From: Hoyosella altamirensis
Lineage (GTDB): Bacteria > Actinomycetota > Actinomycetes > Mycobacteriales > Mycobacteriaceae
NCBI RefSeq assembly: GCF_014191505.1
Contig: NZ_JACHWS010000001.1
Coordinates: 248,001-312,000 of the forward strand
Length of the DNA: 64,000 nt
Reading direction: 5' to 3'
Shown here in pieces: positions 20,325 to 29,488 of the stretch. The notes under the pieces are model-generated. The model was not told where the DNA came from and searched no databases. It saw nothing but the letters and a program-made list of their open reading frames with translations. Position 1 is the stretch's first letter. Every line of letters starts with the position of its first letter. Made by a program: the position numbers and the translations under genes.

Positions 20325-21566
20325 GTGACACGGTTATCTCCACTCCTCAAGCAAGCGACCCCGGTCACCGTCGATCACGGCGAGGGCTGCTACCTGTATG
20401 GCACCGACGGACGCCGATACCTCGACTTCACCGCGGGTATTGGAGTCACGAGTACCGGGCACTGTCACCCACGCGTTGTCGAGGCCGCGCGCGCCCAGGT
20501 CGGATCGCTGATCCACGGGCAATACACGACCGTCATGCACAAGCCCATGCTGGAACTTGTCGAAAAGCTTGGCGAGGTGCTGCCTGACGGGCTCGATTCG
20601 CTCTTCTTCTCGAACTCGGGAAGCGAGGCTGTCGAAGCGGCGCTGCGGCTCGCCCGGCAAGCAACGGGACGGCCCAACGTCATCGTTTTCCACGGCGGCT
20701 TCCACGGTCGCACGGTGGCAGCAGCGTCGATGACGACCTCCGGAACCCGGTTCAGCGCGGGCTTCAGCCCACTGATGGCGGGAGTGCATGTTGCGCCGTT
20801 CCCAACGGCATTCCGCTGGGGCTGGAGCGAGGAGGAGGCGACTGACTTCGCTCTGCGCGAGCTCGACTACCTCTTCGCGACGATCAGCTCACCGAAGGAG
20901 ACGGCGGCGTTCATCGTCGAGCCGGTACTAGGTGAGGGTGGGTACGTCCCCGGTAACACGCGCTTCTTCCAGGGGCTTCGCGAGCGCGCCGACCAGCATG
21001 GGATCGTACTGATCCTCGATGAGATCCAGACAGGCTTCGGCCGCACCGGCAAGTTCTTCGGCCACCAGCACTTCGATATCAAACCCGACGTCATCACGAT
21101 TGCCAAGGGGCTTGCCAGCGGGTTCCCGCTCTCAGGGATTGCCGCACCGGAAGAGCTGATGGCCAAGGCCTGGCCCGGCTCTCAGGGCGGCACATACGGC
21201 GGAAACGCGGTTGCTTGTGCCGCGGCTGTGGCGACGATTGATGTCATCCGTGACGAGGGGCTGGTCGACAATGCTGCCGAGCGCGGGACCCAGCTCTTGC
21301 ACGGCGCGGCGAATCTCGCAACCAAAGCCATCGGTGACACCCGTGGCCTCGGCCTGCTCGTGGGCAGTGAGTTCGTCGACGAGAACGGCAAGCCCGACGG
21401 CGCGAAAGCCGCAGCAGCCCAGAAGCTTGCGGCACAGAAAGGAATGTTGCTGCTGATGTGCGGCGCGTACATGAACACCGTGCGCATGATTCCGCCGCTG
21501 ATCGTCACGAGTGAACAGATTGACGAAGGTTTGAGCATCTGGGAGGAAGTGCTCGCCGAGATCTGA
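20325..21566 (+). CDS. Class III PLP aminotransferase (4-aminobutyrate/omega-amino acid type)
   Basis: About 413 residues, PLP fold type I class III. The PLP lysine lies in TIAKGLASGFPLSG, preceded by the LILDEIQTGFGRTG motif with the PLP-binding Asp. The GTG at 20325 is preferred because GGAGGG lies 5-6 bp upstream; the GTG at 20319 overlaps that site. It would move an amino group from an omega-amino acid to a 2-oxo acid and give a semialdehyde for the divergent GabD-like enzyme. It is followed by the DUF3830 gene 23 bp on. The true substrate may not be GABA. Confidence 0.85.
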   Translation: MTRLSPLLKQATPVTVDHGEGCYLYGTDGRRYLDFTAGIGVTSTGHCHPRVVEAARAQVGSLIHGQYTTVMHKPMLELVEKLGEVLPDGLDSLFFSNSGSEAVEAALRLARQATGRPNVIVFHGGFHGRTVAAASMTTSGTRFSAGFSPLMAGVHVAPFPTAFRWGWSEEEATDFALRELDYLFATISSPKETAAFIVEPVLGEGGYVPGNTRFFQGLRERADQHGIVLILDEIQTGFGRTGKFFGHQHFDIKPDVITIAKGLASGFPLSGIAAPEELMAKAWPGSQGGTYGGNAVACAAAVATIDVIRDEGLVDNAAERGTQLLHGAANLATKAIGDTRGLGLLVGSEFVDENGKPDGAKAAAAQKLAAQKGMLLLMCGAYMNTVRMIPPLIVTSEQIDEGLSIWEEVLAEI

Positions 21567-21589
21567 CAGCGACTGCACCGGAGGATGGA

Positions 21590-22084
21590 GTGGCCCGATA
21601 CATCTCGATCACGCTTGCGAAGCGCGGCGTCACCTGCCGAGCACGGCTTCTGGACCGAGAGGCGCCAGGCACGTGTGAAGCTGTCTGGAACGCGCTGCCG
21701 CAAACAGGAGACGCTTACCACGCCAAATATGCGCGCAACGAGGTATATACGCTGGTCCCCAGGATCGCGGGGGCGCCGCGCCGTGAGAATCCCACAGTTA
21801 CGCCGATCCCGGGTGACGTCTGCCTTTTCGATTTCGAGCCGTGGGAGATTGGGAACCCGGCTTACGGTTATGAGCCGGGCTCCGAAGCGCACGCCGCACT
21901 GGGGGCGACCGATCTCGCGATCTTTTACGGGCGCAACAACCTGCTGATCAATGGTGACATGGGCTGGGTTCCGGGCAACGTCTTCGCAATGATCGAAGAC
22001 GGATTGCCCGAGATCGCGGCAGCCTGCAACGACCTGTGGATCAATGGGTTCGCGGGCGAAGAGATGGTATTCGCTCGAGCCTGA
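21590..22084 (+). CDS. DUF3830 family protein (cyclophilin-like fold)
   Basis: 164 residues matching, in my reading, the DUF3830 family: GDVCLFDFEP, AIFYGRNNLLINGDMGWVPGNVFA and a C-terminal helix. Family structures are reported to have a cyclophilin-like barrel; no enzymatic role is established to my knowledge. The GTG at 21590 follows GGAGGA and lies 23 bp after the aminotransferase stop, so it is in that operon. Such genes tend to sit near amidases and Asp/Glu-racemase-like enzymes, as here. A hairpin overlaps its stop codon. Confidence 0.75.
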   Translation: MARYISITLAKRGVTCRARLLDREAPGTCEAVWNALPQTGDAYHAKYARNEVYTLVPRIAGAPRRENPTVTPIPGDVCLFDFEPWEIGNPAYGYEPGSEAHAALGATDLAIFYGRNNLLINGDMGWVPGNVFAMIEDGLPEIAAACNDLWINGFAGEEMVFARA

Positions 22085-22095
22085 GGCAGGCTCGA
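22075..22095. terminator. Hairpin at convergent gene ends
   Basis: A perfect 9-bp stem (22075-22083 with 22087-22095) and a 3-nt loop lie over the DUF3830 stop and just before the ABM gene end. There is no T-run, so its efficiency as an intrinsic terminator is uncertain. Confidence 0.45.
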
Positions 22096-22096
22096 A

Positions 22097-22411
22097 TTAC
22101 GCCATCGATCCTTGCTCAGCATTGCTCGCGTGGCCGGCGACGTCGAAGATCGTGAGGCGAGGTTCGACACCGACGCTGCGGAATAGAAGAATCCCGCCTG
22201 GCGTATCGACGGACCTGCGGTACTCCTCGAGCGCCTCACGGCTGTGCCAATACGTGAGAATCCGCCAGGAGGACAGGTTCGTAGTGTCGTGAACCAGATA
22301 AGTTTCGATCATCTGTGGGGGCAGTTTCGCCGAAGTCACAGCTTTGAAGTTGGCGGTGAATTCGTCCCACTTGTCGATGGGAACGACTCCTTCGAGAACG
22401 GTGACGACCAT
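22097..22411 (-). CDS. ABM (antibiotic biosynthesis monooxygenase) domain protein
   Basis: 104 residues with the small dimeric alpha-beta barrel of ABM proteins (VVTVLEGVVPIDKWDEF, then SWRILTYWHSREALEEYR). The ATG at 22411 follows GGAGG; the longer frame to 22531 overlaps the TetR gene upstream. ABM-domain proteins range from quinol monooxygenases to heme oxygenases and stress proteins, so the reaction is unknown. It lies 25 bp downstream of the TetR gene and may be the last gene of the ABC-transporter operon. Confidence 0.75.
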   Translation of the reverse strand: MVVTVLEGVVPIDKWDEFTANFKAVTSAKLPPQMIETYLVHDTTNLSSWRILTYWHSREALEEYRRSVDTPGGILLFRSVGVEPRLTIFDVAGHASNAEQGSMA

Positions 22412-22436
22412 GACGAACCTCCTCCGGGTGAGGGTT

Positions 22437-23075
22437 CTATTCCGGCTGGATAATTCCAGGTCCCAACTCAATGGTAGCCACTGTGCTGCCGGTGAGATAG
22501 CCCTGCAGTACAGGGCCGATGCTGTCAACAACTACCTTTGGCGGAGCTGACGCCAGCGGTTCAATCCGGAGGATGTAGCGAGTGACAGCGAGGCCGATGA
22601 GCTGCGATGCGACGAGACTTGCCCGGACCTTCTTTTCAGCTGCAGGCGCCTCGAGTGCCGAGGCAACGGCGGGCAGCATCTCGTGTGTCACGAACTCGCG
22701 CATCGCGACGGTCATACCGTCCTGAGCGAGAGCTCCGCGCATCGCCTGCGCAAGTCCGGAGCCCGCTGGCGAATCCCATACGCTGACAAATGTTTCAGCG
22801 ATCCGGAATCCCAGTTTGTCCGGCCCTCCCGCGGCGAGCCGCTGAACGATCTCGACTGGGTTGACGGGCGCCCGCATCGCCGCAACAAAGAGCTTCTGCT
22901 TGCTCCCGAAGTGGTGATTGATGAGCGCTGGGTCCACACCAGCTTCAGCGGCGATCTTCCGGACGCTTGCCTTGTCGAACCCGTGCTTCTCGAACATGGC
23001 CCGGGCGGCTGACACGATTGCTTCCCTGGTCTCGCTTGGATCGCCCGGCCTGCGGCCGCGGGGGACGTGCGGCAC
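22437..23075 (-). CDS. TetR family regulator in ABC exporter operon
   Basis: 212 residues. A TetR helix-turn-helix (VRKIAAEAGVDPALINHHFGSKQKLF) is followed by a ligand domain. The GTG start at 23075 lies 17 bp after the permease stop on the same strand. It is the third gene of an operon with an ABC ATPase and permease, so it probably represses that operon in response to the exported compound. The 15-bp palindrome at 24563-24577, next to the ATPase start, is its likely operator. Confidence 0.85.
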   Translation of the reverse strand: MPHVPRGRRPGDPSETREAIVSAARAMFEKHGFDKASVRKIAAEAGVDPALINHHFGSKQKLFVAAMRAPVNPVEIVQRLAAGGPDKLGFRIAETFVSVWDSPAGSGLAQAMRGALAQDGMTVAMREFVTHEMLPAVASALEAPAAEKKVRASLVASQLIGLAVTRYILRIEPLASAPPKVVVDSIGPVLQGYLTGSTVATIELGPGIIQPE

Positions 23076-23092
23076 AATCTGTTCCCATCTCG

Positions 23093-23830
23093 TCAGGGCG
23101 TTCTCCTGCGCAAGGTCGCAGCCGCAAGAGCGAGGGCGAGTCCAGCGACAGCGGCGACGATACCGGCGTGGCTCCAGATTGCAGCGTACGAGGGTGTGGC
23201 GCTGGCTATCTCCTGCAGTGCCTCCACGCCGTACGTCAAAGGCAGAACGTCACTGATCCCTTGTAGGACGACCGCCATCTGGTCGCGGGGTACGAACAAT
23301 CCACAAAGAAGTACCTGTGGCAAGACGATGAGTGGCATGAACTGCACCGCCTGAAACTCGGTTCTGGCGAATGCACTGCTCAGCAGTCCGAGGGCAACCC
23401 CGAGTGTGGCGTTTACCAGTGCGATGACGACGACGGGAAGCAATCCGGCGGTTGGCCGGACGTCGAAAGCCCAGTAGACAACGGTGATGGTGACAATCGC
23501 CTGGGCAGCCGCAGCGAGCCCGAAAGCGAGACCATAACCGAAGAGTAAATCGAGTTTGTTGAGTGGTGACGCCATCAGTCGCTCGAGCGTGCCGCTCGTC
23601 CTTTCGCGCAGCATGGCGATGCTGGTGATGAGGAACATGACGACGAACGGCAAGATGCCCAGCATGATCGTCGCGATGCTTTCGAACAATAGGGGATTGT
23701 CGCGATACATGTAATACAAGATCGTCAGCAGGAAGCTGGGAAGGAAAAGGATCATCACCACTGACCGGTGGTCGCGGCTGAGCTGGCGCAGGGCGCGAGT
23801 GGCGGTGGCGAGCAGGATTCGACGGTTCAT
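23093..23830 (-). CDS. ABC-2 type exporter permease
   Basis: 245 residues with about six transmembrane segments and the ABC-2 membrane fold: a cytosolic N-terminus, the loop RERTSGTLERLMASPL typical of drug and lipid exporters, and the late FVPRDQM loop. It starts 9 bp after the ATPase stop, so the two form one exporter (two half-sites each). The substrate is not predictable; DrrAB-like drug export is the nearest known case. Confidence 0.88.
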   Translation of the reverse strand: MNRRILLATATRALRQLSRDHRSVVMILFLPSFLLTILYYMYRDNPLLFESIATIMLGILPFVVMFLITSIAMLRERTSGTLERLMASPLNKLDLLFGYGLAFGLAAAAQAIVTITVVYWAFDVRPTAGLLPVVVIALVNATLGVALGLLSSAFARTEFQAVQFMPLIVLPQVLLCGLFVPRDQMAVVLQGISDVLPLTYGVEALQEIASATPSYAAIWSHAGIVAAVAGLALALAAATLRRRTP

Positions 23831-23839
23831 GGCGGTCCC

Positions 23840-24550
23840 TCACGTGTGGGAGGCGAGCGCGAGGAATGCGTCCTCGAGGTCGGCTTGGCCTGTGCGGGTG
23901 CGGATATCGGCTGGGGTGTCATCGGCAATGAGGTGGCCGTCCCGCATGAAGAGCAAGCGGTCACACCTGCGGGCCTCGTCCATCACGTGACTCGAGATGA
24001 GAATGCTGGTCCCGTCTTCGGCGATGCGATGGAACATTCGCCACAAGTCATCGCGCAGTACAGGATCGAGCCCGACTGTGGGCTCATCGAGGACAAGAAC
24101 TTCAGGTGCCCCGATCAGTGCGCATGCGAGGGTGACGCGCGTCCGCTGTCCGCCTGATAGGTCGCGTACGAGTTGCTTGCGGGGGAGTGTGTCGAGATGG
24201 ACTGCGGCGATCGCACGCTCAGCTTCAGGTTTGCTGCAACCGTAGAGGGCAGCGAAGTACCCCACGTTCTCCGCGATGGTGAGATCGCCGTAGATGCTCG
24301 GTTCCTGCGTGACGTAGCGGACCCTCCTCCGGAGCGACGGTGATCCGGCAGGCTCACCCAGGACATCGACCGAGCCCGACTTGATGATCTGGACGCCGAC
24401 GACGCAGCGTATGAGCGTCGTCTTGCCGCTTCCGCTGGGACCAAGGAGTCCGGTGACGGTGCCGGCTTCCACTGTGAAAGTCAGGGAATCAAGTACGGGG
24501 CGGCCGCCGCGATGCACGGTGAGGGCCCGGACAGTGATCGCAGTTGTCAT
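23840..24550 (-). CDS. ABC transporter ATP-binding protein
   Basis: A 236-residue ATPase with Walker A GPSGSGKTT, signature LSGGQRTRV, Walker B VLVLDEPT and the switch His in LISSHVMDE. It is the first gene of an operon with the permease and a TetR regulator. The 15-bp palindrome upstream lies close to its start codon, well placed to block transcription. Confidence 0.92.
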   Translation of the reverse strand: MTTAITVRALTVHRGGRPVLDSLTFTVEAGTVTGLLGPSGSGKTTLIRCVVGVQIIKSGSVDVLGEPAGSPSLRRRVRYVTQEPSIYGDLTIAENVGYFAALYGCSKPEAERAIAAVHLDTLPRKQLVRDLSGGQRTRVTLACALIGAPEVLVLDEPTVGLDPVLRDDLWRMFHRIAEDGTSILISSHVMDEARRCDRLLFMRDGHLIADDTPADIRTRTGQADLEDAFLALASHT

Positions 24551-24562
24551 GGCGACTCCTAA

Positions 24563-24577
24563 TTCAACACTGTTGAA
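24563..24577. promoter_or_regulatory. TetR-type operator upstream of ABC exporter
   Basis: A perfect palindrome TTCAACA-C-TGTTGAA, 12 bp upstream of the ATPase start codon. The length and symmetry are typical of TetR operators, and the operon encodes a TetR protein. Confidence 0.6.
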
Positions 24578-24682
24578 ATAAGCATACGCCGCGCCTCACA
24601 GCCGGCCAAGAGGTGTTGCGATGTACTTTTGAGAACGGTTGGGACTCGATTCTTCGACACCCCCGGTGGCTACGGTTGCGTA

Positions 24683-24712
24683 ACTGATCATCAGTCGCCC
24701 ACTGTGATCACA
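24683..24712. promoter_or_regulatory. Two palindromes upstream of fadE5-like gene
   Basis: ACTGATCATCAGT (24683-24695) and TGTGATCACA (24703-24712) are both perfect dyads, 46-75 bp before the ATG. They are candidate operator sites for control of the acyl-CoA dehydrogenase by a regulator I cannot name. Confidence 0.4.
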
Positions 24713-24757
24713 TCATTCACAGTAGTAAATCTCCTCACCGGTTAAGGGATCACTGTC

Positions 24758-26596
24758 ATGGGCCACTACATCAGCAATACACGCGACCTCGAATTCAACC
24801 TTTTTGAGTCGCTGAATCTCGATGAGGTGCTGTCCACAGGTGAGTTCGGCGATCTGGATCGCGAAACCGTACGGATAATTCTCACCGAGGCGCGTCGGCT
24901 GGCTGAGGGCCCCCTCGCTGAGCCGTTTGCCGAAGCCGACAGAAATCCGCCCGAGTTCGACGCCGAAGCTCACAGTGTGCGGCTTTCAGAATCACTCAAG
25001 AAAGCTGTGCGAGTGTGGGCGGAAGCCGGTTACTACCGGCTAGGCCTCGATGAAGCCGTTGGGGGTGAGCCTGCCCCTCTGATGCTTTCCTGGGCCATCC
25101 GGGAACTTATTCTCGGTGCCCAGCCAGTCGCCTACATGTATCACTCGGGACCGAAAGCTGCGGAGATCTTATACGGCATCGGCAACGAACAACAGAAACG
25201 CTGGGCGCAGCTCGCCGCGGAGCGCGGCTGGAGCGCGACGATGGTTCTCACCGAGCCAGACGCAGGTTCGGATGTAGGTGCGGGCAGAGCGAAAGCCATC
25301 GAACAGGCGGATGGCACCTGGCATATCGAAGGTGTGAAGCGGTTCATCACGTCGGCAGATGTCGACGATCTCGCCGAGAACATCATGCATCTCGTTCTGG
25401 CGCGGCCGGCTGGCGCGGGCCCCGGCACCAAGGGTCTAAGCCTGTTCTTCGTTCCGAAGTTCTTGTTCGACGCCGAAACAGGCGAGCCGCGGGAGCGGAA
25501 CGGCGTGTTCGTCACGAACGTCGAACACAAAATGGGCATCAAAGCGTCCGCAACGTGTGAGCTGACTTTCGGCGGTCATGGAGTCCCAGCCAGAGGCTGG
25601 CTAGTCGGAGATGTCCACAACGGTATCGCCCAGATGTTCCGCGTGATCGAAGAAGCACGAATGATGGTGGGCACCAAAGCTATCGCGACGCTATCGACGG
25701 GGTACCTGAATGCCCTGTCCTATGCGAAGCAGCGTGTGCAAGGTGCGGACATGGCGGAAATGACGAACAAGGACGCGCCCCGCGTCTCCACCATGCGTCA
25801 TCCCGACGTCCGCCGGTCGCTCATGATGCAGAAGGCCTATGCCGAGGGCTTGCGGGCCGTGTATCTCTATACCGCTGCGCATCAGGACACCGCTGTTGCG
25901 CGGATCGTGTCGGGTGCGGAGCCAGAAATGGCAGAACGGGTGAACGACCTGCTCCTCCCCATTGTGAAGGGCGTGGGATCAGAGCGCGCCTACCAACTGC
26001 TTACGGACTCGCTTCAGACGCTCGGCGGCTCCGGCTTTCTGCAGGATTACCCGATTGAGCAGTACATTCGTGACTCGAAGATCGACTCCCTCTATGAGGG
26101 GACCACGGCTATCCAGTCGCTCGACTTCTTCTTCCGGAAAATCGCCCGCGACCAGGGCGGCGCACTCGGTCACATCGCGGGCGAGATCACGAAGTTCCTG
26201 GAAAAGCCGGATGCGGACGCGCGCCTCGCTGAGGGCAGGGCGCTGCTGAAATCAGCTCTCGAGGATGTCCAGGCGGTGCTCGCCACCTTGTTTGGGCACC
26301 TGATGGGCGCCCAGAAGGAACCCGCCGAGCTTTACAAAATCGGACTGGGGTCCGTGCGACTGCTGCTCGCGGTCGGTGACCTGATTATCGGCTGGCAGTT
26401 GCTTCGTCACGCGGAGATTGCGCTGGGTAAGCTCGGCACAATTGCTGACGGCAGCCCTGACATTGCGTTCTATCAGGGCAAGGTCGCGAGCGCGTTGTTC
26501 TTCGCTCGCAACGTCCTCCCGGGCATCTCCGCGACTCGCGCAGCACTCGCGAACATCGACGCTTCCATCATGGAGCTGGACGAAGCAGCTTTCTGA
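24758..26596 (+). CDS. fadE5: Acyl-CoA dehydrogenase, FadE5-like
   Basis: A 612-residue FAD enzyme of beta-oxidation that forms 2-enoyl-CoA. It has the acyl-CoA dehydrogenase core ([58 protein letters not shown], with the catalytic Glu in the last segment) plus the extra N- and C-terminal regions of the 611-residue mycobacterial FadE5 (Rv0244c), a broad-range enzyme. The ATG at 24758 is preceded by AAGGGA. It stands alone, without fadA2 or fabG4. It is convergent with the nitrobindin gene 15 bp downstream, with no clear terminator between them. Confidence 0.88.
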   Translation: MGHYISNTRDLEFNLFESLNLDEVLSTGEFGDLDRETVRIILTEARRLAEGPLAEPFAEADRNPPEFDAEAHSVRLSESLKKAVRVWAEAGYYRLGLDEAVGGEPAPLMLSWAIRELILGAQPVAYMYHSGPKAAEILYGIGNEQQKRWAQLAAERGWSATMVLTEPDAGSDVGAGRAKAIEQADGTWHIEGVKRFITSADVDDLAENIMHLVLARPAGAGPGTKGLSLFFVPKFLFDAETGEPRERNGVFVTNVEHKMGIKASATCELTFGGHGVPARGWLVGDVHNGIAQMFRVIEEARMMVGTKAIATLSTGYLNALSYAKQRVQGADMAEMTNKDAPRVSTMRHPDVRRSLMMQKAYAEGLRAVYLYTAAHQDTAVARIVSGAEPEMAERVNDLLLPIVKGVGSERAYQLLTDSLQTLGGSGFLQDYPIEQYIRDSKIDSLYEGTTAIQSLDFFFRKIARDQGGALGHIAGEITKFLEKPDADARLAEGRALLKSALEDVQAVLATLFGHLMGAQKEPAELYKIGLGSVRLLLAVGDLIIGWQLLRHAEIALGKLGTIADGSPDIAFYQGKVASALFFARNVLPGISATRAALANIDASIMELDEAAF

Positions 26597-26611
26597 GGGA
26601 GCGCCTGGGGT

Positions 26612-27094
26612 CTACTCCTGGCCTGCGGTGGCGCGCCGAAGTTCGGCATGAAGGTGGTGGGTGAGCGGCGTGTCTGCGTGCGCCATCCACATGTCATAAG
26701 TAAGAAGATCACCGCGGCGGACAACCCGGCGGCGGATCTCCTGCACCGGTTTCGCCTCCGGTGAGCGCGCCAGCGTTGCTGTCTCGAAATCGAGGCAGCC
26801 GTCCTCAAGGCGAGCACGATAGATTTCGCCCAGACCGATCGGCTGGCTGACGAGCAACTCGGTGAAGCCACTTGCCGTTTGGCGGAGGTAACCGCATTCA
26901 GTGTGCATCGGTTGCCCGGTGACCGCGTTCCACGTGCGTGACCGATAGGCGAGGAAGGGTTTCCCGCTGGGACTGAACTCGATTTCTTCGCGATAGCTGA
27001 AGCTGTCGATCGTCGGGTAGTGGCCTTCACCTACTCCAACCCAGCGGCCAGCGAATTCAGCGAGGTCTCCAAGCGGTGCAAGCATATCCGTCAC
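26612..27094 (-). CDS. Nitrobindin-like heme-binding beta-barrel protein (FABP/THAP4 family)
   Basis: 160 residues of the ten-stranded barrel family to which Rv0813c and nitrobindins belong. The GxWxGxGxGxYPTI signature is present (GRWVGVGEGHYPTI) and a C-terminal His (HHLHAELRR) is placed like the heme ligand. Nitrobindins bind ferric heme and can isomerise peroxynitrite. The GTG start at 27094 lies 5 bp after the amidase stop; ATG 27085 is an alternative. It is the last gene of the dehydrogenase-amidase operon, an unusual context. Confidence 0.8.
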   Translation of the reverse strand: MTDMLAPLGDLAEFAGRWVGVGEGHYPTIDSFSYREEIEFSPSGKPFLAYRSRTWNAVTGQPMHTECGYLRQTASGFTELLVSQPIGLGEIYRARLEDGCLDFETATLARSPEAKPVQEIRRRVVRRGDLLTYDMWMAHADTPLTHHLHAELRRATAGQE

Positions 27095-27099
27095 GACGG

Positions 27100-28479
27100 T
27101 CAGCTCAGCACATGCTCCGCGTATCTCGCAACAGCAAGCACAAGGTCATCGGAGTGGCGTGGACCCACGATCTGCAGCCCCACCGGCATACCTGCCTTCG
27201 TGGTGCCGACCGGGATGCTGATGGCGGGCTGTTGCGTCATGTTGAAGGGATAGCTGAATTGCGTCCACTGCGGCCAGCTCCGCAGGCCGCTTTCTGGTGG
27301 TACATCGTGGCCCGCTTCGAATGCAGTGATCGGCATTGTTGGTGTCAGCAGCAGATTGTGCACACTGTGGAATTTGCCCATGGTGATGCCCAGCTGCGCC
27401 GCCACCGCGCGCGCTTCGAGATACTCGACAGCTGAGTGGGAATCGCCCTTCTCCCAGACCTGACGAAGGCCAGCTTCGACCTTCTCGCGTGACCCTTCCG
27501 GGAAACCCGCGAGCAGGGCGGCCGCCCCCGTGGCCCAAAGCAGTTCGAACGCTTCGAGTGGGTCGCTGAATCCGGGGTCGGCTTCGGTGACTGGGACGCC
27601 GGCCTCGTCGATTTTGCGGACAGCGCGGTCGACTATCTCTTCGACCTCAGGATCGACGCGCACATACCCCAGGTTCTTCGAATAGGCGACGCCGAGTCCG
27701 CGCACGTCGCGGTTCATCTGCCCGCGGTACGTCGTGAAGATCGGGCCGAGGGAGGTGGGGTCGCGGTAGTCCGGCAACGACATGATATCGAGCAGTAGTG
27801 CAGTGTCTTCGACTGTCCGAGCCATGGGGCCACCGTGGGCGAGAGGACCAAATGGGCTTGCCGGGAACATGGGGACACGGCCGTGGGTGGGCTTGAAGCC
27901 CACGATGCCGCAGAAGGACGCGGGGATCCGGATGCTGCCCCCGCCATCTGTTCCGACGGAGCACGGCCCGAGCCCTGCTGCCACGGCAGCGGCGCTGCCC
28001 CCGGATGATCCGCCAGCGGTTTTCGTCGTGTCAACGGGGTTGCGGGTGATGCCCGTCAGCGGACTGTCAGTTGTGGCCTTCCAGGCGATCTCTGGTGTTG
28101 TGGTTTTGCCGACAAAAATCATCCCGTCTTCGCGCAGCCGCGCGCTGATGGGGCTGTCGACGGTCCACTCCTGCTTCGGGTCGACGCACTGCGACCCGCG
28201 CAGCGTCGGCCAGCCTTTGGTCAGGAAAATGTCCTTGATCGATATGGGAACACCATCGAGCAGTCCCTTGACATGTCCGTTCTGATAGCGCTTCTCGGAT
28301 AGGCGGGCTTGCGCGAGGGCGCGCTCCGGGTCGACGAGGCAGAACGCGTTGATGTCACCGTCCCGCGTTCCAATTGCATCGAGGACAGCTTGGGTCGCTT
28401 CCACCGGGGAAAGCGCCCCAGAGGTGTAGCCAGTGACGAGATCGACCGCCGTCATCGAAGTGATCTCGGTGGGATTCAT
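27100..28479 (-). CDS. Amidase signature family hydrolase
   Basis: A 459-residue Ser-cisSer-Lys amidase. The catalytic Lys lies in GVPISIKDIF, the cis-Ser in TAGGSSGGSAAAV and the nucleophile in GSIRIPASFCGIVGFKPT. It hydrolyses an amide to acid plus ammonia; close relatives include GatA, but no gatB/gatC is near and the context is catabolic. ATG 28479 follows TAAGGAGC, where the TAA is the stop of the upstream dehydrogenase, so translation is coupled. The substrate is unknown; the neighbours suggest a small amide or imide-derived acid. Confidence 0.9.
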   Translation of the reverse strand: MNPTEITSMTAVDLVTGYTSGALSPVEATQAVLDAIGTRDGDINAFCLVDPERALAQARLSEKRYQNGHVKGLLDGVPISIKDIFLTKGWPTLRGSQCVDPKQEWTVDSPISARLREDGMIFVGKTTTPEIAWKATTDSPLTGITRNPVDTTKTAGGSSGGSAAAVAAGLGPCSVGTDGGGSIRIPASFCGIVGFKPTHGRVPMFPASPFGPLAHGGPMARTVEDTALLLDIMSLPDYRDPTSLGPIFTTYRGQMNRDVRGLGVAYSKNLGYVRVDPEVEEIVDRAVRKIDEAGVPVTEADPGFSDPLEAFELLWATGAAALLAGFPEGSREKVEAGLRQVWEKGDSHSAVEYLEARAVAAQLGITMGKFHSVHNLLLTPTMPITAFEAGHDVPPESGLRSWPQWTQFSYPFNMTQQPAISIPVGTTKAGMPVGLQIVGPRHSDDLVLAVARYAEHVLS

Positions 28480-28489
28480 CGTGTGCTCC

Positions 28490-29461
28490 TTAGCCCGGGA
28501 CGTAGCCACGCTCTTTGTCGACGATGTTCAGCAACGTTTTTCCCGCCATCCAGCGCTGGAAGTTCCGGGTGAAAAGGTGAGTGAGGTCATCACGCCAGCC
28601 AATCACGTCGCCGGCGTGATGCGGGGTGATCAGCACATTGGGTGCGCGCCACAGCGGGTGGTCTGAGGGGAGAGGCTCTGGATCAGTCACGTCGAGTGCT
28701 GCGCCAGCTATGGTGCCCGACTCGAGCGCAGACACAAGGTCATCGGTGACAGTCAAATCGCCCCGGGCAACATTGATGAACCTGGCCGTGGACTTCATCG
28801 CACGGAAGGCGTCCGCATCAAACATGTGGTGGGTCTGCGGCGTGCTAGGGGCAATGGCGACAACGAAGTCCGCCGTGCTGAGAGCATCGTGCAAGTCTTC
28901 TTGAGCGGTGACCGTGCCGAAGTCCGGGTCGTTCTCCCGCGCGCGACGGCCGGACCCGGTAACTTTCATGCCCGCTGCGGTGAGGAGCCGTGCGACAGCC
29001 CGGCCGATCGGTCCGGTGCCCACGACAAGCGCCGTGCGACCGCCGACGCGCTGGGAATCGCGGTGCTTCCACTCCCGCTGCTGCTGCAAACGCCAGGACC
29101 CCGGAAAGTCCTTCGCGAATGAAATAATTTGGCCAAGAACGTATTCGGCGATCGTGCTGTCGAACACGCCGCGCGAATTGGTGACGACGACCCCGCTGTC
29201 CCGGAGTTCGGGAAAAATGAAGCGTTCCACGCCGGCGGACGCGATGTGAATCCACTCGAGCGAGTCGGCCGCCAACCAGTTATCGGGCAGAGCGTGACTG
29301 AAAAAATCATAGGCGAACAGCACGTTTGTGCCTGGTAGAGCGTCTGAAAGATCCGACTCATCTGCGAAACGGAGAGTAGCGTGCTCGGAGACAGGGGCGA
29401 GGAGGTCCTCGTCCGGTTTGGCTTCGGCGTGGAGGACCGTAACAACTGGGTTCGCGGTCAC
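28490..29461 (-). CDS. D-isomer-specific 2-hydroxyacid dehydrogenase
   Basis: About 323 residues. The Rossmann motif is VVGTGPIGRAVARLL; the catalytic Arg lies in NVARGDL, Glu in DVTDPEPLP and His in ITPHHAGD. It interconverts a 2-oxo acid and a D-2-hydroxy acid with NAD(P)H. The GTG at 29461 is chosen because no ribosome site precedes either candidate, and TTGACA at 29491-29496 with TACGGT at 29468-29473 (17-bp spacing) would start a leaderless mRNA there; ATG 29482 would add 7 residues. It heads an operon with the amidase and nitrobindin genes. The operator overlaps its -35. Confidence 0.85.
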   Translation of the reverse strand: MTANPVVTVLHAEAKPDEDLLAPVSEHATLRFADESDLSDALPGTNVLFAYDFFSHALPDNWLAADSLEWIHIASAGVERFIFPELRDSGVVVTNSRGVFDSTIAEYVLGQIISFAKDFPGSWRLQQQREWKHRDSQRVGGRTALVVGTGPIGRAVARLLTAAGMKVTGSGRRARENDPDFGTVTAQEDLHDALSTADFVVAIAPSTPQTHHMFDADAFRAMKSTARFINVARGDLTVTDDLVSALESGTIAGAALDVTDPEPLPSDHPLWRAPNVLITPHHAGDVIGWRDDLTHLFTRNFQRWMAGKTLLNIVDKERGYVPG

Positions 29462-29488
29462 GTTGACACCGTAGGAGCCCATCGTATG

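Noticed and set aside
27100-28479. GatA subunit of the tRNA amidotransferase
   Set aside because: The amidase signature fits, but gatB and gatC are absent and the gene is coupled to a hydroxyacid dehydrogenase in an inducible-looking operon.
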